Positions 34,908 through 43,877 of a stretch of DNA of 64,000 nucleotides are shown piece by piece. Position 1 is the stretch's first letter. The number at the start of each line of letters is the position of its first letter. A program made the position numbers and the translations under genes. This stretch comes from Woeseiaceae bacterium. Its GTDB lineage: Bacteria > Pseudomonadota > Gammaproteobacteria > Steroidobacterales > Woeseiaceae. The DNA is taken from NCBI GenBank assembly GCA_021773075.1, contig JAJFKT010000021.1:1-64000 (forward strand), written 5' to 3'. Below the pieces are notes generated by a model that was not told the origin of the DNA, made no database searches, and saw only the letters and a program-made list of their open reading frames with translations.

Positions 34908-36098
34908 TCATCGAGCTTTCGCCGTTGCTCGGGCTATCGCCTCAATCCGGGCGAAACGAACCCGCTCTTGCTCCAGGCGCAACGCCCGTCCCAATCGATC
35001 ATGGCGCAGGTCGTCGAATAGCGCGTACTCGTCGGCGTTCAGGCGCGCCAGCTCGTTGAGCTGACGCTTGGCGGCCGGTTCCTCGGTCCAGGCGTGGCGG
35101 TGCGCCAGCAGCGTGTCTCGATCCATCAGCATCGATCGCGTCGTCGGGAACGCCTTGCGAAGACGGTCGAGGATGGAAAAGCCATGGGTATCGATGTCAC
35201 CGAAGTAAACGAGACGTCGTTCAGCCAGCCACGTAACTTGCGCCAGCCTTGTCACGGCGTAACCCTGGCCGAAGATGGCGAGTGCATCCGGAACTTGCGG
35301 GAACGTGAGCAGGTTCATCTTGTTCTCGACAATGAAGACCGTCGCAACGTCGATGGGTGCCGCGGCAAACTGGTCTAGCGGGACACTAAAGTCGTCGTAA
35401 TCGTCGCGCCCGAGCGGCGTACACAAGCGGCGAAAACGCACCAGTGGCTGGTCGTAGCGAAAACCGTAGCGTTTTTCGAGTGCGTGGCCGGACAGACCGG
35501 CAACGGTGTCGTGCACCTTTGACGCGGGCAACGCAGCCCGCAGCACATCGTCGAGGATTCCCTTGTGCAGATCGATGAACTTGGTGTCGACGCCGGGCAG
35601 ATCGAGCTCCCGCAGGTAGCATCCCGACACGTCGTGGCGGGTGACGAAGTCGAGGACCGACAGGATCGCGGGCCATTGTTCGGCGTATTCCAGAACCCGG
35701 TGCGGACGGGCGACGAACAGGTCGCGCAGCGCCGGCACTCGTGGCAGCACTTCGTCACACAGGGCCGTGAATGCGGCAAACTCCCGTTGCATCGCGGTCA
35801 CCGACAAGAATGCATCGCGTGTGCCGATGGACAGGCGATGCGGCAGACGTTGTTGCCCGACTTTCTGATTGACCACGGTCCGGTAGTCGACCGCCAACTT
35901 GTGTCGGCGGGCAAAGTCGGAAATTTCCCCGGCCCAGTCCCTGGCCTGAGCATAGGTGGCCGCAAGTCGCTGGCCTGACGGCGGATTCAACGGAATGTCG
36001 AGCGTTTCGAACGGTTCGTCGAGCACGTACGAACGATGCTCGGCGCCATCGCGCCAGCGGCGCAGGGCCGCCTGGCGAATCGCCTCAATGCTCTTCAC
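34908..36098 (-). CDS. jetD: Wadjet subunit JetD, topoisomerase VI/TOPRIM-like nuclease
   Basis: A 396-residue protein (DUF3322 + DUF2220). The TOPRIM Glu is in IVENKMNLLTF (near 254) and the Asp pair in YFGDIDTHGFSILDRL (near 297). In Wadjet systems JetD cuts DNA after the SMC-type motor has extruded a small circle. I choose GTG 36098 (VKSIEAIRQA), 14 bases inside the end of jetC; the frame continues upstream, but those residues are read from jetC sequence. It is the last gene of the jetABCD operon. Confidence 0.92.
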   Translation of the reverse strand: MKSIEAIRQAALRRWRDGAEHRSYVLDEPFETLDIPLNPPSGQRLAATYAQARDWAGEISDFARRHKLAVDYRTVVNQKVGQQRLPHRLSIGTRDAFLSVTAMQREFAAFTALCDEVLPRVPALRDLFVARPHRVLEYAEQWPAILSVLDFVTRHDVSGCYLRELDLPGVDTKFIDLHKGILDDVLRAALPASKVHDTVAGLSGHALEKRYGFRYDQPLVRFRRLCTPLGRDDYDDFSVPLDQFAAAPIDVATVFIVENKMNLLTFPQVPDALAIFGQGYAVTRLAQVTWLAERRLVYFGDIDTHGFSILDRLRKAFPTTRSMLMDRDTLLAHRHAWTEEPAAKRQLNELARLNADEYALFDDLRHDRLGRALRLEQERVRFARIEAIARATAKAR

Positions 36099-39000
36099 GC
36101 GCCTGTCGCTGAGCCGCCTTGCCGGCGCGGTATTCCTCAATCGTAAGTTGACGCAGCGCCGAGGCGTTGTCGACGTTATGCACGAAACCGACGGTAGAAA
36201 CATAGTCTTCGATAACGTGAATTTTTTGCAGCGGCGTCACGATCACCAGCTGCAGGTTGAGTTGCGCGAACAGCTCCAGGCCGTAGCGCGCCGACTCGTC
36301 CGAACCGCGGCCGAACGCCTCGTCAATCATTGCGAAGCGGAAGTTATCGGCCGGGCTCGCATTCCACTCCAGGTCGAACTGGTAAGCGAGCGCGGTTGCA
36401 AGAATTGTGTAGGCCAGCTTTTCCTTTTGTCCCCCGGACTTACCGCCCGAGTCAGTAAAGTGCTCACGCTCGGTGTCATCGCTGCGAAAGCGCTCGCTGA
36501 CGGAAAAGACAGACCAGTTGCGTACGTCCGTGACTTTCGCGCGCCAGCGCCGGTCCAGTTCACTTTGCGCGTCGCGGCCTTTTAGCCGCTCGACGATGCG
36601 GCGCACCTCGTGAAACTTGGCCTCGGAATACGGACTATCGTCATCGCCAATGGTGCCCGCCGCCACGTCGCGCAGATTCTTCCTGAACTCGCGAATTTCC
36701 GGGTCGGAATTCTGTTGCGCCAGAAGATGAATGTAGGTATTGGCGTGGCGATCATAGGTCACTTGAGTGAGTGATGCGTTAATACGACCAAGCGCCCGGC
36801 GGATGGCTCGCTCGGCGTCGTCGAGATCGTTTGAGAAAAGCACAATGTCGTGAATTGCCTGCTCGCGCAGCAGCGCCTCGAAACGCTCCTCGAAGCGCGG
36901 CAAGTCTTCGACAGTGAGCTGCTCGAGCATTCCGGCGAAGTCAGCGCCCGCCTCAACCGCGGCATCGATCTCCGTGGTCCGCTCGGGCCAGTCGTTTTTG
37001 AACGCCTGCATCTCGCGTATCAGTTTTTCCTGCAGGCGCGCCTGCCGCTTTCGTGCCGCCGCTATGTCCGCCTGCATGGATTCGCGAAGCTGCGTTTCGA
37101 TACGCCCGGCACCGCGCACCGTAAGCGTGTGCTGCGGTGCCACACGAGCGAGTAGCTCCTCGATGCGCACTGACGAATCGGCATCCAGTCGAGCGGCAGT
37201 CTCCGTGGCTTCCTCAAGGTCCTCGCGGTCGCGCTCGAGGCGGGTGTCGAGCTCGGAGAGTTTCTCGACATGTTTGCGCTGCTGTTGTTCGTATTCCGCG
37301 AGCTCGGTTTTGCGCGTGGTCTGGCGTCCCTCCAGCATGCCCAACTCGTCGGAACTCGCCCGCAGCGCCTCGCGCTCATCGCGCAGTTGTTCGATACGCG
37401 CGGCGACCGATTGAAAATCCACGTCGTCGAAGCGGTCGATGGTTTCGAGTTTTGCGCTCTTTGTCAGCCGCTCGTCGAGCTGTTGCAGTCGGCCCTGGGT
37501 GCGCTCGATGTCCTGCGCGGTGTCGACAGCCTCTGCCGTGACCTGCTCACTTTCCCGTGCCAGTGCCCGCAACTTGCGTTCGTTATTCCAGCCGAGCACG
37601 AAGCGGCGACGGTCATCGACGCGATGGGTATCGTCTTTTTCGTGGCGCTCGCCCTGACTCTTGATTTGCCCGGACCGGGTAAGCGCCTTGCGCGCACGGC
37701 GAAACATCGACAGATCCTTGGCGCAGGTATGATCGAAGCGGCGCGCAAAGGCGTGCTCGAGAAAATCGGTGTAGCGACTGTCCGGGCGCAGTTCGAGTTT
37801 GGCACGCACCAGGGAAACGCCACGCGGGCGGGCTACCTTTTGTTGCTCGATGACTTTGAAGTAGACGATGCGGCCTTTCAGGTCGGCCCGGTCGACCCAG
37901 CGGCTGACATTGTTGTAAAGCTCGGGAGTGACCAGCAGGCTTAGCGCGAAATTGTGCAGTAGCCGTTCGATCGCGCCTTCCCATTCCTGTTCCCGGTCTC
38001 GTACGCGAATCAATTCCCCGGCAAACGGCATCGCGTCTTCCTCTACGCTCAACTGCCGGGCAATCCGCGTACGCAGCGCGAGCAATTGGCGCGGGATGTT
38101 CGAGCGGCGGGTCCTGAGTGCCTCGATTTCGGCATCGAGTTCATTGCCAGCGTCACGGTGCTGATGCAGCTTCACACTGTTTTCGGTCAGCAAATTCTGG
38201 AGTTTGCTACGTACGGCTTCTGAATTCTTCGCGTTTTTTTCCGCGGCTTCTTTTATGCGGTGAAAACCGTCCAGCGAGGTGGGCGTCGGCAGGTCCAGCG
38301 CTTTGCAAAGAACTTCAAGTGCGGTGAAGTTGGCGCGCCGGCGATCGCGGTCGCCGTGCAGCGCCGTCAGATCGCGATCGATCTGCTCCAGCCGGCTGCC
38401 TCCGGCCTCCCAGATGGCCCGCGCCAGCGATTCAAGATCCTGCTGGGCCGATGCGATTTCGGAGCTCAGGCGTGTTTGCCGGTCAAGGACGCGGCGACGC
38501 TGGCTTTCGCGCGTGGCGATGGTGTCTTCCAGCAACGCGCATTTTTTATGCGCGACAAACGCGCCGATGTTGTCGCGATCGCGTTCGGCGCTTTCGATCG
38601 TCCCGCGCGTGCTGGCCTCGGCGTGCCAGGTATCGACGATCGGCGTGAGTCGTTCGATCTGACGCCGCGCCTCGATCACCGACCGGTGCGCTTCCGATAG
38701 ATTGTAGAAGTTTTCAATGATTCCGTCGATGCGTGGCGCGGTATCCTGCACTTCGAGCATGTGCTGGCGCACGAACTCGGTAAGGTTACCGACCGACTTC
38801 ATGGAGACGGTCTGATAGAGCATGCCCAGCGCTTCGCGGCGGCGGATAGACAGCGCCTTGCAGAGCGCGCGCGAATAGTCCGGATAGGAATCGAACAGTA
38901 CTGTGGCGGCACGCTGGCGCAGGCGTTTTTTCAGACGTTTGATGTTCCCGTCAAAATCGCCGAAGTGCTCAACGATATTCAGCGCCTCGCCGGCGACCAC

Positions 39001-39450
39001 GAAAAACCGTTCCGGCTGATTGACGCCGGGCCGGAAATAGAAGACCTGTGCCAGCGTGACGGTGCGCTCAAACGCCGGGTTGGTGAACTCGGCCAGAACG
39101 ACCGCGAAGGTTTTCTCGTCGCGCAGGCTGACCGGGCGTGCGGTCAGGTCGTCGCGTTCGCGTTTGTAGTAGCCGAGCACGTAGGAACGCAGGTCGCGCT
39201 CGCGCCTCTCTGCTCCGGCTGCCGCGTTGTAGACGATGCGATGGGCGGGTACGAACAGCGTGGTCAGTGCGTCGATGAGAGTCGACTTGCCGGAACCGAT
39301 GTCGCCGGTTACAAGCGTATTGCGGCCCTCGGGCGTTAGCGACCAGACGGTGCCGTCAAACGTGCCCCAATTGAGTACTTCGCAGCGGCGAAGGCGAAAT
39401 CCGTTGGGCGCGTCGGGATCGCCGAACGGTAGTACCCGGGCGTCGATCAT
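36085..39450 (-). CDS. jetC: Wadjet subunit JetC, SMC/MukB-like ATPase
   Basis: A 1121-residue ABC-type ATPase. Walker A GDIGSGKST is at 49-57. Long coiled-coil arms surround a hinge-like middle (about 440-560). The signature stretch SGGKSGGQKEKLAY is near 1000 and Walker B FRFAMIDEAFGRG near 1040. This is the motor that extrudes plasmid DNA in Wadjet type I defence. The start ATG overlaps the jetB stop by 4 bases. Confidence 0.95.
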   Translation of the reverse strand: MIDARVLPFGDPDAPNGFRLRRCEVLNWGTFDGTVWSLTPEGRNTLVTGDIGSGKSTLIDALTTLFVPAHRIVYNAAAGAERRERDLRSYVLGYYKRERDDLTARPVSLRDEKTFAVVLAEFTNPAFERTVTLAQVFYFRPGVNQPERFFVVAGEALNIVEHFGDFDGNIKRLKKRLRQRAATVLFDSYPDYSRALCKALSIRRREALGMLYQTVSMKSVGNLTEFVRQHMLEVQDTAPRIDGIIENFYNLSEAHRSVIEARRQIERLTPIVDTWHAEASTRGTIESAERDRDNIGAFVAHKKCALLEDTIATRESQRRRVLDRQTRLSSEIASAQQDLESLARAIWEAGGSRLEQIDRDLTALHGDRDRRRANFTALEVLCKALDLPTPTSLDGFHRIKEAAEKNAKNSEAVRSKLQNLLTENSVKLHQHRDAGNELDAEIEALRTRRSNIPRQLLALRTRIARQLSVEEDAMPFAGELIRVRDREQEWEGAIERLLHNFALSLLVTPELYNNVSRWVDRADLKGRIVYFKVIEQQKVARPRGVSLVRAKLELRPDSRYTDFLEHAFARRFDHTCAKDLSMFRRARKALTRSGQIKSQGERHEKDDTHRVDDRRRFVLGWNNERKLRALARESEQVTAEAVDTAQDIERTQGRLQQLDERLTKSAKLETIDRFDDVDFQSVAARIEQLRDEREALRASSDELGMLEGRQTTRKTELAEYEQQQRKHVEKLSELDTRLERDREDLEEATETAARLDADSSVRIEELLARVAPQHTLTVRGAGRIETQLRESMQADIAAARKRQARLQEKLIREMQAFKNDWPERTTEIDAAVEAGADFAGMLEQLTVEDLPRFEERFEALLREQAIHDIVLFSNDLDDAERAIRRALGRINASLTQVTYDRHANTYIHLLAQQNSDPEIREFRKNLRDVAAGTIGDDDSPYSEAKFHEVRRIVERLKGRDAQSELDRRWRAKVTDVRNWSVFSVSERFRSDDTEREHFTDSGGKSGGQKEKLAYTILATALAYQFDLEWNASPADNFRFAMIDEAFGRGSDESARYGLELFAQLNLQLVIVTPLQKIHVIEDYVSTVGFVHNVDNASALRQLTIEEYRAGKAAQRQAREEH

Positions 39451-40016
39451 GCGTCGGTCTCAGCGAGCGAGCGTGTCATTTTCTCAAGGTAGCTGGCGAC
39501 GAAATCGGCATCGATGAACGCTTTAATTGCGCGTTTCACTTCGAAATTACCCTCACTTTTCGGCAACTTGCTTAGGAGGCCCAGCTCCACCGCCTTGTTG
39601 ATAGCCGTTTCGATGCCGCGATTGAGGCGTGTCTCGTCGGTCGAGTCGGCCATGTAGACACGCATCAGGTCGACGATATCGTCGGCGCCAATGATCAGTC
39701 GCGGCTCGCCGGAGCGGGCATCGTGTTCGAGCAAGCGCTTGCGCAGCAATACCAGTAATAGGCTGACGCGGTAGGAGAGCGGCCTGCGAATCACCAGCTG
39801 CGGCGCCGGCGCTTCGTCGTCGTTCACGGTCTGGCGAACAAAAGCAAAGCCGTCTGTATCGTCCAGGTACAGGCGCAGGTTCAGCACCGCGAGGTAGTCA
39901 TTCACGCCATTCCGGTTATCGATAATCGCCTGCCAGACCTGGGCGTGCTGGTCGCGTTCGACAATGCCCTTGAGCAGCGAAACCAGTGCCAGCGTGAGTT
40001 TGTTTTCGGCGCTCAT
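39447..40016 (-). CDS. jetB: Wadjet subunit JetB (DUF4194, MukE-like)
   Basis: A 189-residue protein in the position and size of JetB. The blocks DYLAVLNLRLYLDDTDGFAFVRQ, RRPLSYRVSLLLVLLRKRLLEHD and DIVDLMRVYMADSTDE are typical of DUF4194. It is the winged-helix (kite-like) subunit that links JetA to the SMC heads. It overlaps jetA and jetC by 4 bases each. Confidence 0.93.
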   Translation of the reverse strand: MSAENKLTLALVSLLKGIVERDQHAQVWQAIIDNRNGVNDYLAVLNLRLYLDDTDGFAFVRQTVNDDEAPAPQLVIRRPLSYRVSLLLVLLRKRLLEHDARSGEPRLIIGADDIVDLMRVYMADSTDETRLNRGIETAINKAVELGLLSKLPKSEGNFEVKRAIKAFIDADFVASYLEKMTRSLAETDA

Positions 40017-41461
40017 CGTATAAATACCACTCGCGGCACGCTGGCAACGCGTTGCCGGTGACCGTCGTGCCAGGCAATTTCGTCTCGCTGTGTCTCGTCG
40101 ATGTGGGCGTGCGTCTCCGAGGTGGCCAGTCGCAGGTACGCCACTAGTTCAGCCAGACCCTCCTCCAGCTCGAACCGTTCGACGACGTCGGGCAGCGTGA
40201 CCTGCGGACGTTCCGTGAGAAGCCGATCGATGTGCTCGAGCAGGCGTTCTTCATCGACAAAGAACTGCTCGAACAGTATCTGCGGATCGGCATCGCTCCG
40301 GCCGCTCGCCAGCACCGGCGTATCGACGCGAATATCGCCCTGCGGCCGGTGCAATTTACGCTCGAAGGGAAGCGCAATCGCCACTTTCGGTAGGCTGAGA
40401 TCGATGAAGTCCGCGCCCGGTTCCCGCGTGGTCAGAGCGATACCCGCGCGCTCGACCTGTTTGATCAGCGTCATGAGCCGGCGGTCTTCCAGCCAGGCCT
40501 GGTCGTCGACAAAGCGGCGTAGCTGACCGACCAATTTGCTTAAGGTCGCGTGCGCTTTCTCACCCGCGACAATCAGATTGGGTCTAAGGCAATCGAGTGT
40601 GTCATCGCCCACGAGGTCTGCGAGCGACGTCAATTGCCGGATCGCGTCGACCAGCGAGTCAAGTTCGTCCTGTTGCGCCGGCGACATCAGGAGCGACCAG
40701 AATGCGCGGAAACTCTCGCCCTGCTCCGATTGCGATATGGTGTCGTGGGCGCCGAAGATAGTGTCGAGCATCTGGCCTTTAGCGTCATCGGCAAGGGCGA
40801 TCCGTTCGCGCGCGTGGCGGTCAAGCTGACGGAAGTTTTCTTCCACCTGGCGAAAATCGCCCAACAGTCGGCGGGCGAGATCGCGAATTTCCAGATAACG
40901 CTCCTGCACCTGCAGATCGCTTAGCGTCTCAATGTCGCCGTGCTCCACCCGTTCGATCTGCCGGGCGATACGTTGGGCCTGATGGCGCAAGGCGGTCAGT
41001 CGTGCCTCGCGATCGGTGTTCGTGCCCTGCGCCAGCGCGCGCAGCAATTCCACGAGTGTGGTCAGGCGCGATTCTGTCCCAATAAAGCGTGCGGGCTCCA
41101 GGTCTGCGATCCACTCGAGCGTGCGCTCGGCCGCCGGCGTGAGGTCAAACTCCGGCTCTTCCTTGCCTCGCGGCAGGGTGCGTCTCAGATACGCGCTACC
41201 GTCAGCCGCCCAGTCGTCAAGGTATTGACGTGGCGACTTTGGAAACAGGTCGTCGCCATGACGCGAGCGGATCGCGTCGAGGTGATGGTCGAGTAATGTC
41301 AGCGCGTCCGATTCTCTGAGTGAACGAACGTTTGGTGCGATGAACGCCTGGTGAAAGAAGCTCAATATCAATGGCGCATTGCTCGCGTTCAGTAGCCGGA
41401 GTGTGGCGTGGTCGCCGCGCAGATCGGTTAGGGCTTCAAAACTGAAAGCGGGGTTCGGCAT
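40013..41461 (-). CDS. jetA: Wadjet subunit JetA (DUF3375, MukF-like kleisin)
   Basis: A 482-residue protein and the first gene of the operon. It has the DUF3375 pattern (SFFHQAFIAPNVRSL, RHGDDLFPKSPRQYLDDWA, LRRTLPRGKEEPEFDLTPAAERTLEWIADLE). It is the kleisin that bridges the JetC heads. With JetBCD it forms the type I Wadjet complex, which recognises and cleaves small circular DNA such as plasmids. An 83-base gap separates it from the hipA remnant upstream on the same strand. Confidence 0.94.
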   Translation of the reverse strand: MPNPAFSFEALTDLRGDHATLRLLNASNAPLILSFFHQAFIAPNVRSLRESDALTLLDHHLDAIRSRHGDDLFPKSPRQYLDDWAADGSAYLRRTLPRGKEEPEFDLTPAAERTLEWIADLEPARFIGTESRLTTLVELLRALAQGTNTDREARLTALRHQAQRIARQIERVEHGDIETLSDLQVQERYLEIRDLARRLLGDFRQVEENFRQLDRHARERIALADDAKGQMLDTIFGAHDTISQSEQGESFRAFWSLLMSPAQQDELDSLVDAIRQLTSLADLVGDDTLDCLRPNLIVAGEKAHATLSKLVGQLRRFVDDQAWLEDRRLMTLIKQVERAGIALTTREPGADFIDLSLPKVAIALPFERKLHRPQGDIRVDTPVLASGRSDADPQILFEQFFVDEERLLEHIDRLLTERPQVTLPDVVERFELEEGLAELVAYLRLATSETHAHIDETQRDEIAWHDGHRQRVASVPRVVFIR

Positions 41462-41544
41462 ATGCCGATTGTAGCAAGGTCCGGCGAAGCTGTGCGGGAG
41501 ACAGGTCCGGGATCCGGGACAAGATCGGATCCCTGTCGGTCGTG

Positions 41545-42586
41545 CTATTTAGTCGAGATGGCCGTCGCGTAAATATCAATTTCAGCGGCGCTCATACCCA
41601 GTTGGTGTGCGATGTTTTGCCAGCCACGCAAGCGATCCGATACTTCGTTGACAATTCGGTTGGCATGATCGTCCGTTAGCGCGAAATACCGTGCTGCGCG
41701 GCGCGCGAGATCGAGATCGGCCTCGGGGCCTTCGTCCGAAATCCATGTGCTTAACTCTCGGGCTTTCTCTGCGCTCGGCACCGGGTTCAAATCGTAGGCG
41801 GGGGACAAACGCCACAGATCATCGTGATCGTGCAGGAATCCATGATTACGCAAGTGATCATCCAGATTGCCAATGAGAACGCCAAATACAATACGACGCC
41901 ACAATTCGTGCAAATCTTCGGTCGGTGCGCTGGAGTAGCGGCGAATGGCCTCGGCGATATCGGTGTAGGTGGCCTCGTCGCCGTCGTTCAGTCCGAGCAA
42001 ACTCATAGCTGAGAGAAATGGAATCCGCCGGCCTTTGTGCCGGTCGAATCGCGTAATGAGGGCCACCGAGCGGTGAACCTTCATGAAGCAACAACTTCAG
42101 GTCTTCGACAGTTTCGGTGTTGGACTGAACGGCGTTGGCCGCATCGACGAGTGCTGGCAATTGAATTAGCGGCGGTACCCTGTATTGCCCAATGTCGTGA
42201 ACAAACGTGTCTTCGCCTTCGCGCTTGAATCGGAGCGCACCGATCCGCGTGCGGTCAGTAATCGCTAACAAATAGTCTATTTCCGACAGCGTGCGATCAT
42301 CGCCTGATTTGCGAAACGCGCGCTTGATCAGCTGCTGTCCCCAGCGGTCCGGCGCGGTATCTCTCAATGCGCCGGGTAAGGCCGATTGCTTCGAGTTCGT
42401 GTAGAACGGTTGTCGGAGGCGTGGCAGATTCGCGGGATCCAACGCATAGGCTTTGGGGTGCTCGATCCAGTCATCGGCGTATTCAAATACCGAGCTCTGA
42501 CCACGCCGTTTCGCAACATAGCGACAGCGACCGACCAGCAGTGTCTCATTCCCCTCATCGGTGTAAATTTCGACCATATCGGTCAT
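41545..42586 (-). pseudogene. hipA: Broken HipA-type serine/threonine kinase toxin
   Basis: Residues from 42586 read as the HipA N-terminal region: ALPGALRDTAPDRWGQQLIKR, GDDRTLSEIDYLLAITDRTRIGALRFK, EDLKLLLHEGSPLGG. At about 42075-42085 the frame shifts and the text jumps to RFDRHKGRRIPFLSAMSLLGL in the other frame, which runs to 41545. The 60 or so residues between (the kinase N-lobe with its nucleotide-binding part) are missing, so the toxin is inactive. The C-lobe motif IGNLDDHLRNHGFL and AYDLNPVP remain. Confidence 0.85.
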
Positions 42587-42918
42587 GATCGGGTCCTGTT
42601 TCTACTTCGAGGCTGGACTTTTCTTGGCAGGCGATCTTCGTCGATATCCAGGCCTAACGAATCGTTGCGGCGATCGGCGGTAGCACCCAGTCCATCGGCC
42701 AGGCCCAATATCGAGAGCACCGTGGCGTAAACGCCCATGGACACCGACGGGTCGCCTTTTTCGACCTTGTACAGCGTACCGCGGCTAATGAAGGCGCGTT
42801 CGGCCATCGAAACGGTTGAGATGCGACGCTTTTTACGAGCGACAGCGATGTCCCCGCCAAGCTTCAAAAGGGCGGATCGGGCAGATTTGGGTAGCGAGTT
42901 GTGAGCGGGCGTCTTCAT
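42583..42918 (-). CDS. hipB: HipB-type helix-turn-helix antitoxin
   Basis: A 111-residue protein with an XRE-type helix-turn-helix (GGDIAVARKKRRISTVSMAERAFISRG … TLYKVEKGDPSVSMGVYATVLSILGLADGL). It overlaps the start of hipA by 4 bases, the usual hipBA order. It looks intact, although its partner is broken, and could still act as a repressor. A perfect 13-bp inverted repeat lies right before its start. Confidence 0.85.
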   Translation of the reverse strand: MKTPAHNSLPKSARSALLKLGGDIAVARKKRRISTVSMAERAFISRGTLYKVEKGDPSVSMGVYATVLSILGLADGLGATADRRNDSLGLDIDEDRLPRKVQPRSRNRTRS

Positions 42919-42920
42919 AA

Positions 42921-42974
42921 AATGTCTTATATAACGAGCAATAAAGCAGTAAATTGTTCAATATATAAGACATT
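42921..42974 (-). promoter_or_regulatory. Operator-like inverted repeat of the hipBA operon
   Basis: AATGTCTTATATA (42921-42933) and its exact reverse complement TATATAAGACATT (42962-42974) flank a 28-base AT-rich segment. The site is directly upstream of hipB, where HipB-type regulators bind paired operators. Confidence 0.65.
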
Positions 42975-43157
42975 ATTGCTTGGTTTGTTAGAAAAAGCCA
43001 CGATGAAGTCGTACCACTTCGACGCGTATTTCAGTGCGCGACTTGTGGAAGCGCCAACGCAACGATTCAACTGCGTGCCGCGGTACCTGTCGAACATTGC
43101 TCTGATTGCGTTGAAAGTCTGCTCGCTGAGAGTGCCGACCGTATTAAACATGAGCAC

Positions 43158-43322
43158 GAACCAAGTGATTTCCTTCTAAGAATGTACCTGCATAGCGCAT
43201 GGCTACGAGGTCAAATCTCGGCAAATTTCTAAAGGAATCGGGCTGGAGACCGCATTAGTCCTCGATTGCAGAATTGATTTGTAATCAGTAGGTCCGTGGT
43301 TCGATTCCTCGTACCGGCACCA
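43158..43322 (+). repeat. Module 3 right end with att-like copy 4
   Basis: The conserved 108-bp block is followed by the 48-bp tRNA segment at 43275-43322, with one change (GTACCGGC for GTGCCGGC). It is the rightmost copy and the likely island boundary. Confidence 0.88.
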
Positions 43323-43338
43323 AACAGTTCAAACGGTT

Positions 43339-43363
43339 AGCGAGTACCTTCAGCGTACTCGCT
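43339..43363 (+). terminator. Hairpin after the last att copy
   Basis: AGCGAGTAC and GTACTCGCT form a perfect 9-bp stem around CTTCAGC, 16 bases beyond the last tRNA segment. It has a weak T run (TTTT after GGCCAG). It may be the original terminator of the tRNA, displaced by the island. Confidence 0.5.
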
Positions 43364-43430
43364 GGCCAGTTTTGGTCTTGGTCGATGTTTGGTAGACAAA
43401 ACGCGTTGATTCGCTGCCAAGTCCCAGCGA

Positions 43431-43775
43431 TCACTTGGTTGACTTTCTTTTTTGTCGCATGAACCTACGGAGAATTCTAGTCTTGTCTTGCCCGTACTGA
43501 TTGCTACGATGGTGCCAAGGGTGAACCCAACCCTTTATACATTTACCTGCTTGCCGAGATACATCAGCAGCGATAATGACCCACTGTTCCGATTTCATCG
43601 ATGGAAGGTAAATCTTCGAGTTCTCGAGGCTACCGAAGCAAAAACCGTGCCTTACCTGCCGATTTCGCACCCGTTCGTTGAATGACTCATCGGGACGAAC
43701 TGGCGAGAATACCTCGACGTCGTGCCCTTTTAGGCAGCTCGCGACCTGGAGAATAAGCGAAAGATTAGTGCAGTT
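43431..43775 (-). other. Uncertain open frame, possible gene remnant
   Basis: A frame of 114 codons without a good start. Its first part reads LSLILQVASCLKGHDVEVFSPVRPDE, which is like the beginning of a sugar-transferase Rossmann fold (a helix followed by GH-VEVF). The rest (SEQWVIIAADVSRQAGKC) does not fit that family well. I treat it as a possible relic, not a gene. The rest of 43364-43877 shows nothing recognisable. Confidence 0.25.
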
Positions 43776-43877
43776 CTAGATTCTTACGGGTGGCAGAGTC
43801 ACTGCAGAGGCTTATTTCAACTGCCGGTCGTGGCTTGAATAGTAACTCGCCATAGTCACGCCAAAGAGGCCTACTAC

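Larger units (their letters stand above)
31391..43322 (+). mobile_element. Genomic island at tRNA-Thr made of three tandem modules
   Basis: The island is bounded by the 3' end of tRNA-Thr and by the fourth copy of the 48-bp tRNA segment. Internal copies divide it into module 1 (31391-32624, parDE and a decayed ATP-binding gene), module 2 (32625-34561, Fic) and module 3 (34562-43322, jetABCD and hipBA). All three share about 108 bp just before the att copy; modules 2 and 3 also share about 80 bp at their left ends. I find no integrase, transposase or excisionase gene, so mobilisation must come from elsewhere or has been lost. The cargo is toxin–antitoxin and defence genes only. Confidence 0.85.

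Noticed and set aside
34702..35064. 120-codon plus-strand open frame before jetD
   Set aside because: Its second half is antisense to jetD, the first half has no recognisable domain, and no ribosome site is evident.
37270..37944. 224-codon plus-strand open frame
   Set aside because: Antisense to jetC in its coiled-coil region; no start signal or domain.
32577..43322. Extra tRNA-Thr genes at 32577, 34514 and 43275
   Set aside because: Only the 3' 48 bases are present; the acceptor 5' strand and D arm are missing, so they are attachment-site copies, not tRNAs.
31391..43322. Search for an integrase or transposase in the island
   Set aside because: No frame shows the R-H-R-Y pattern of tyrosine recombinases, a serine-recombinase start or a DDE transposase; all long frames belong to the cargo.
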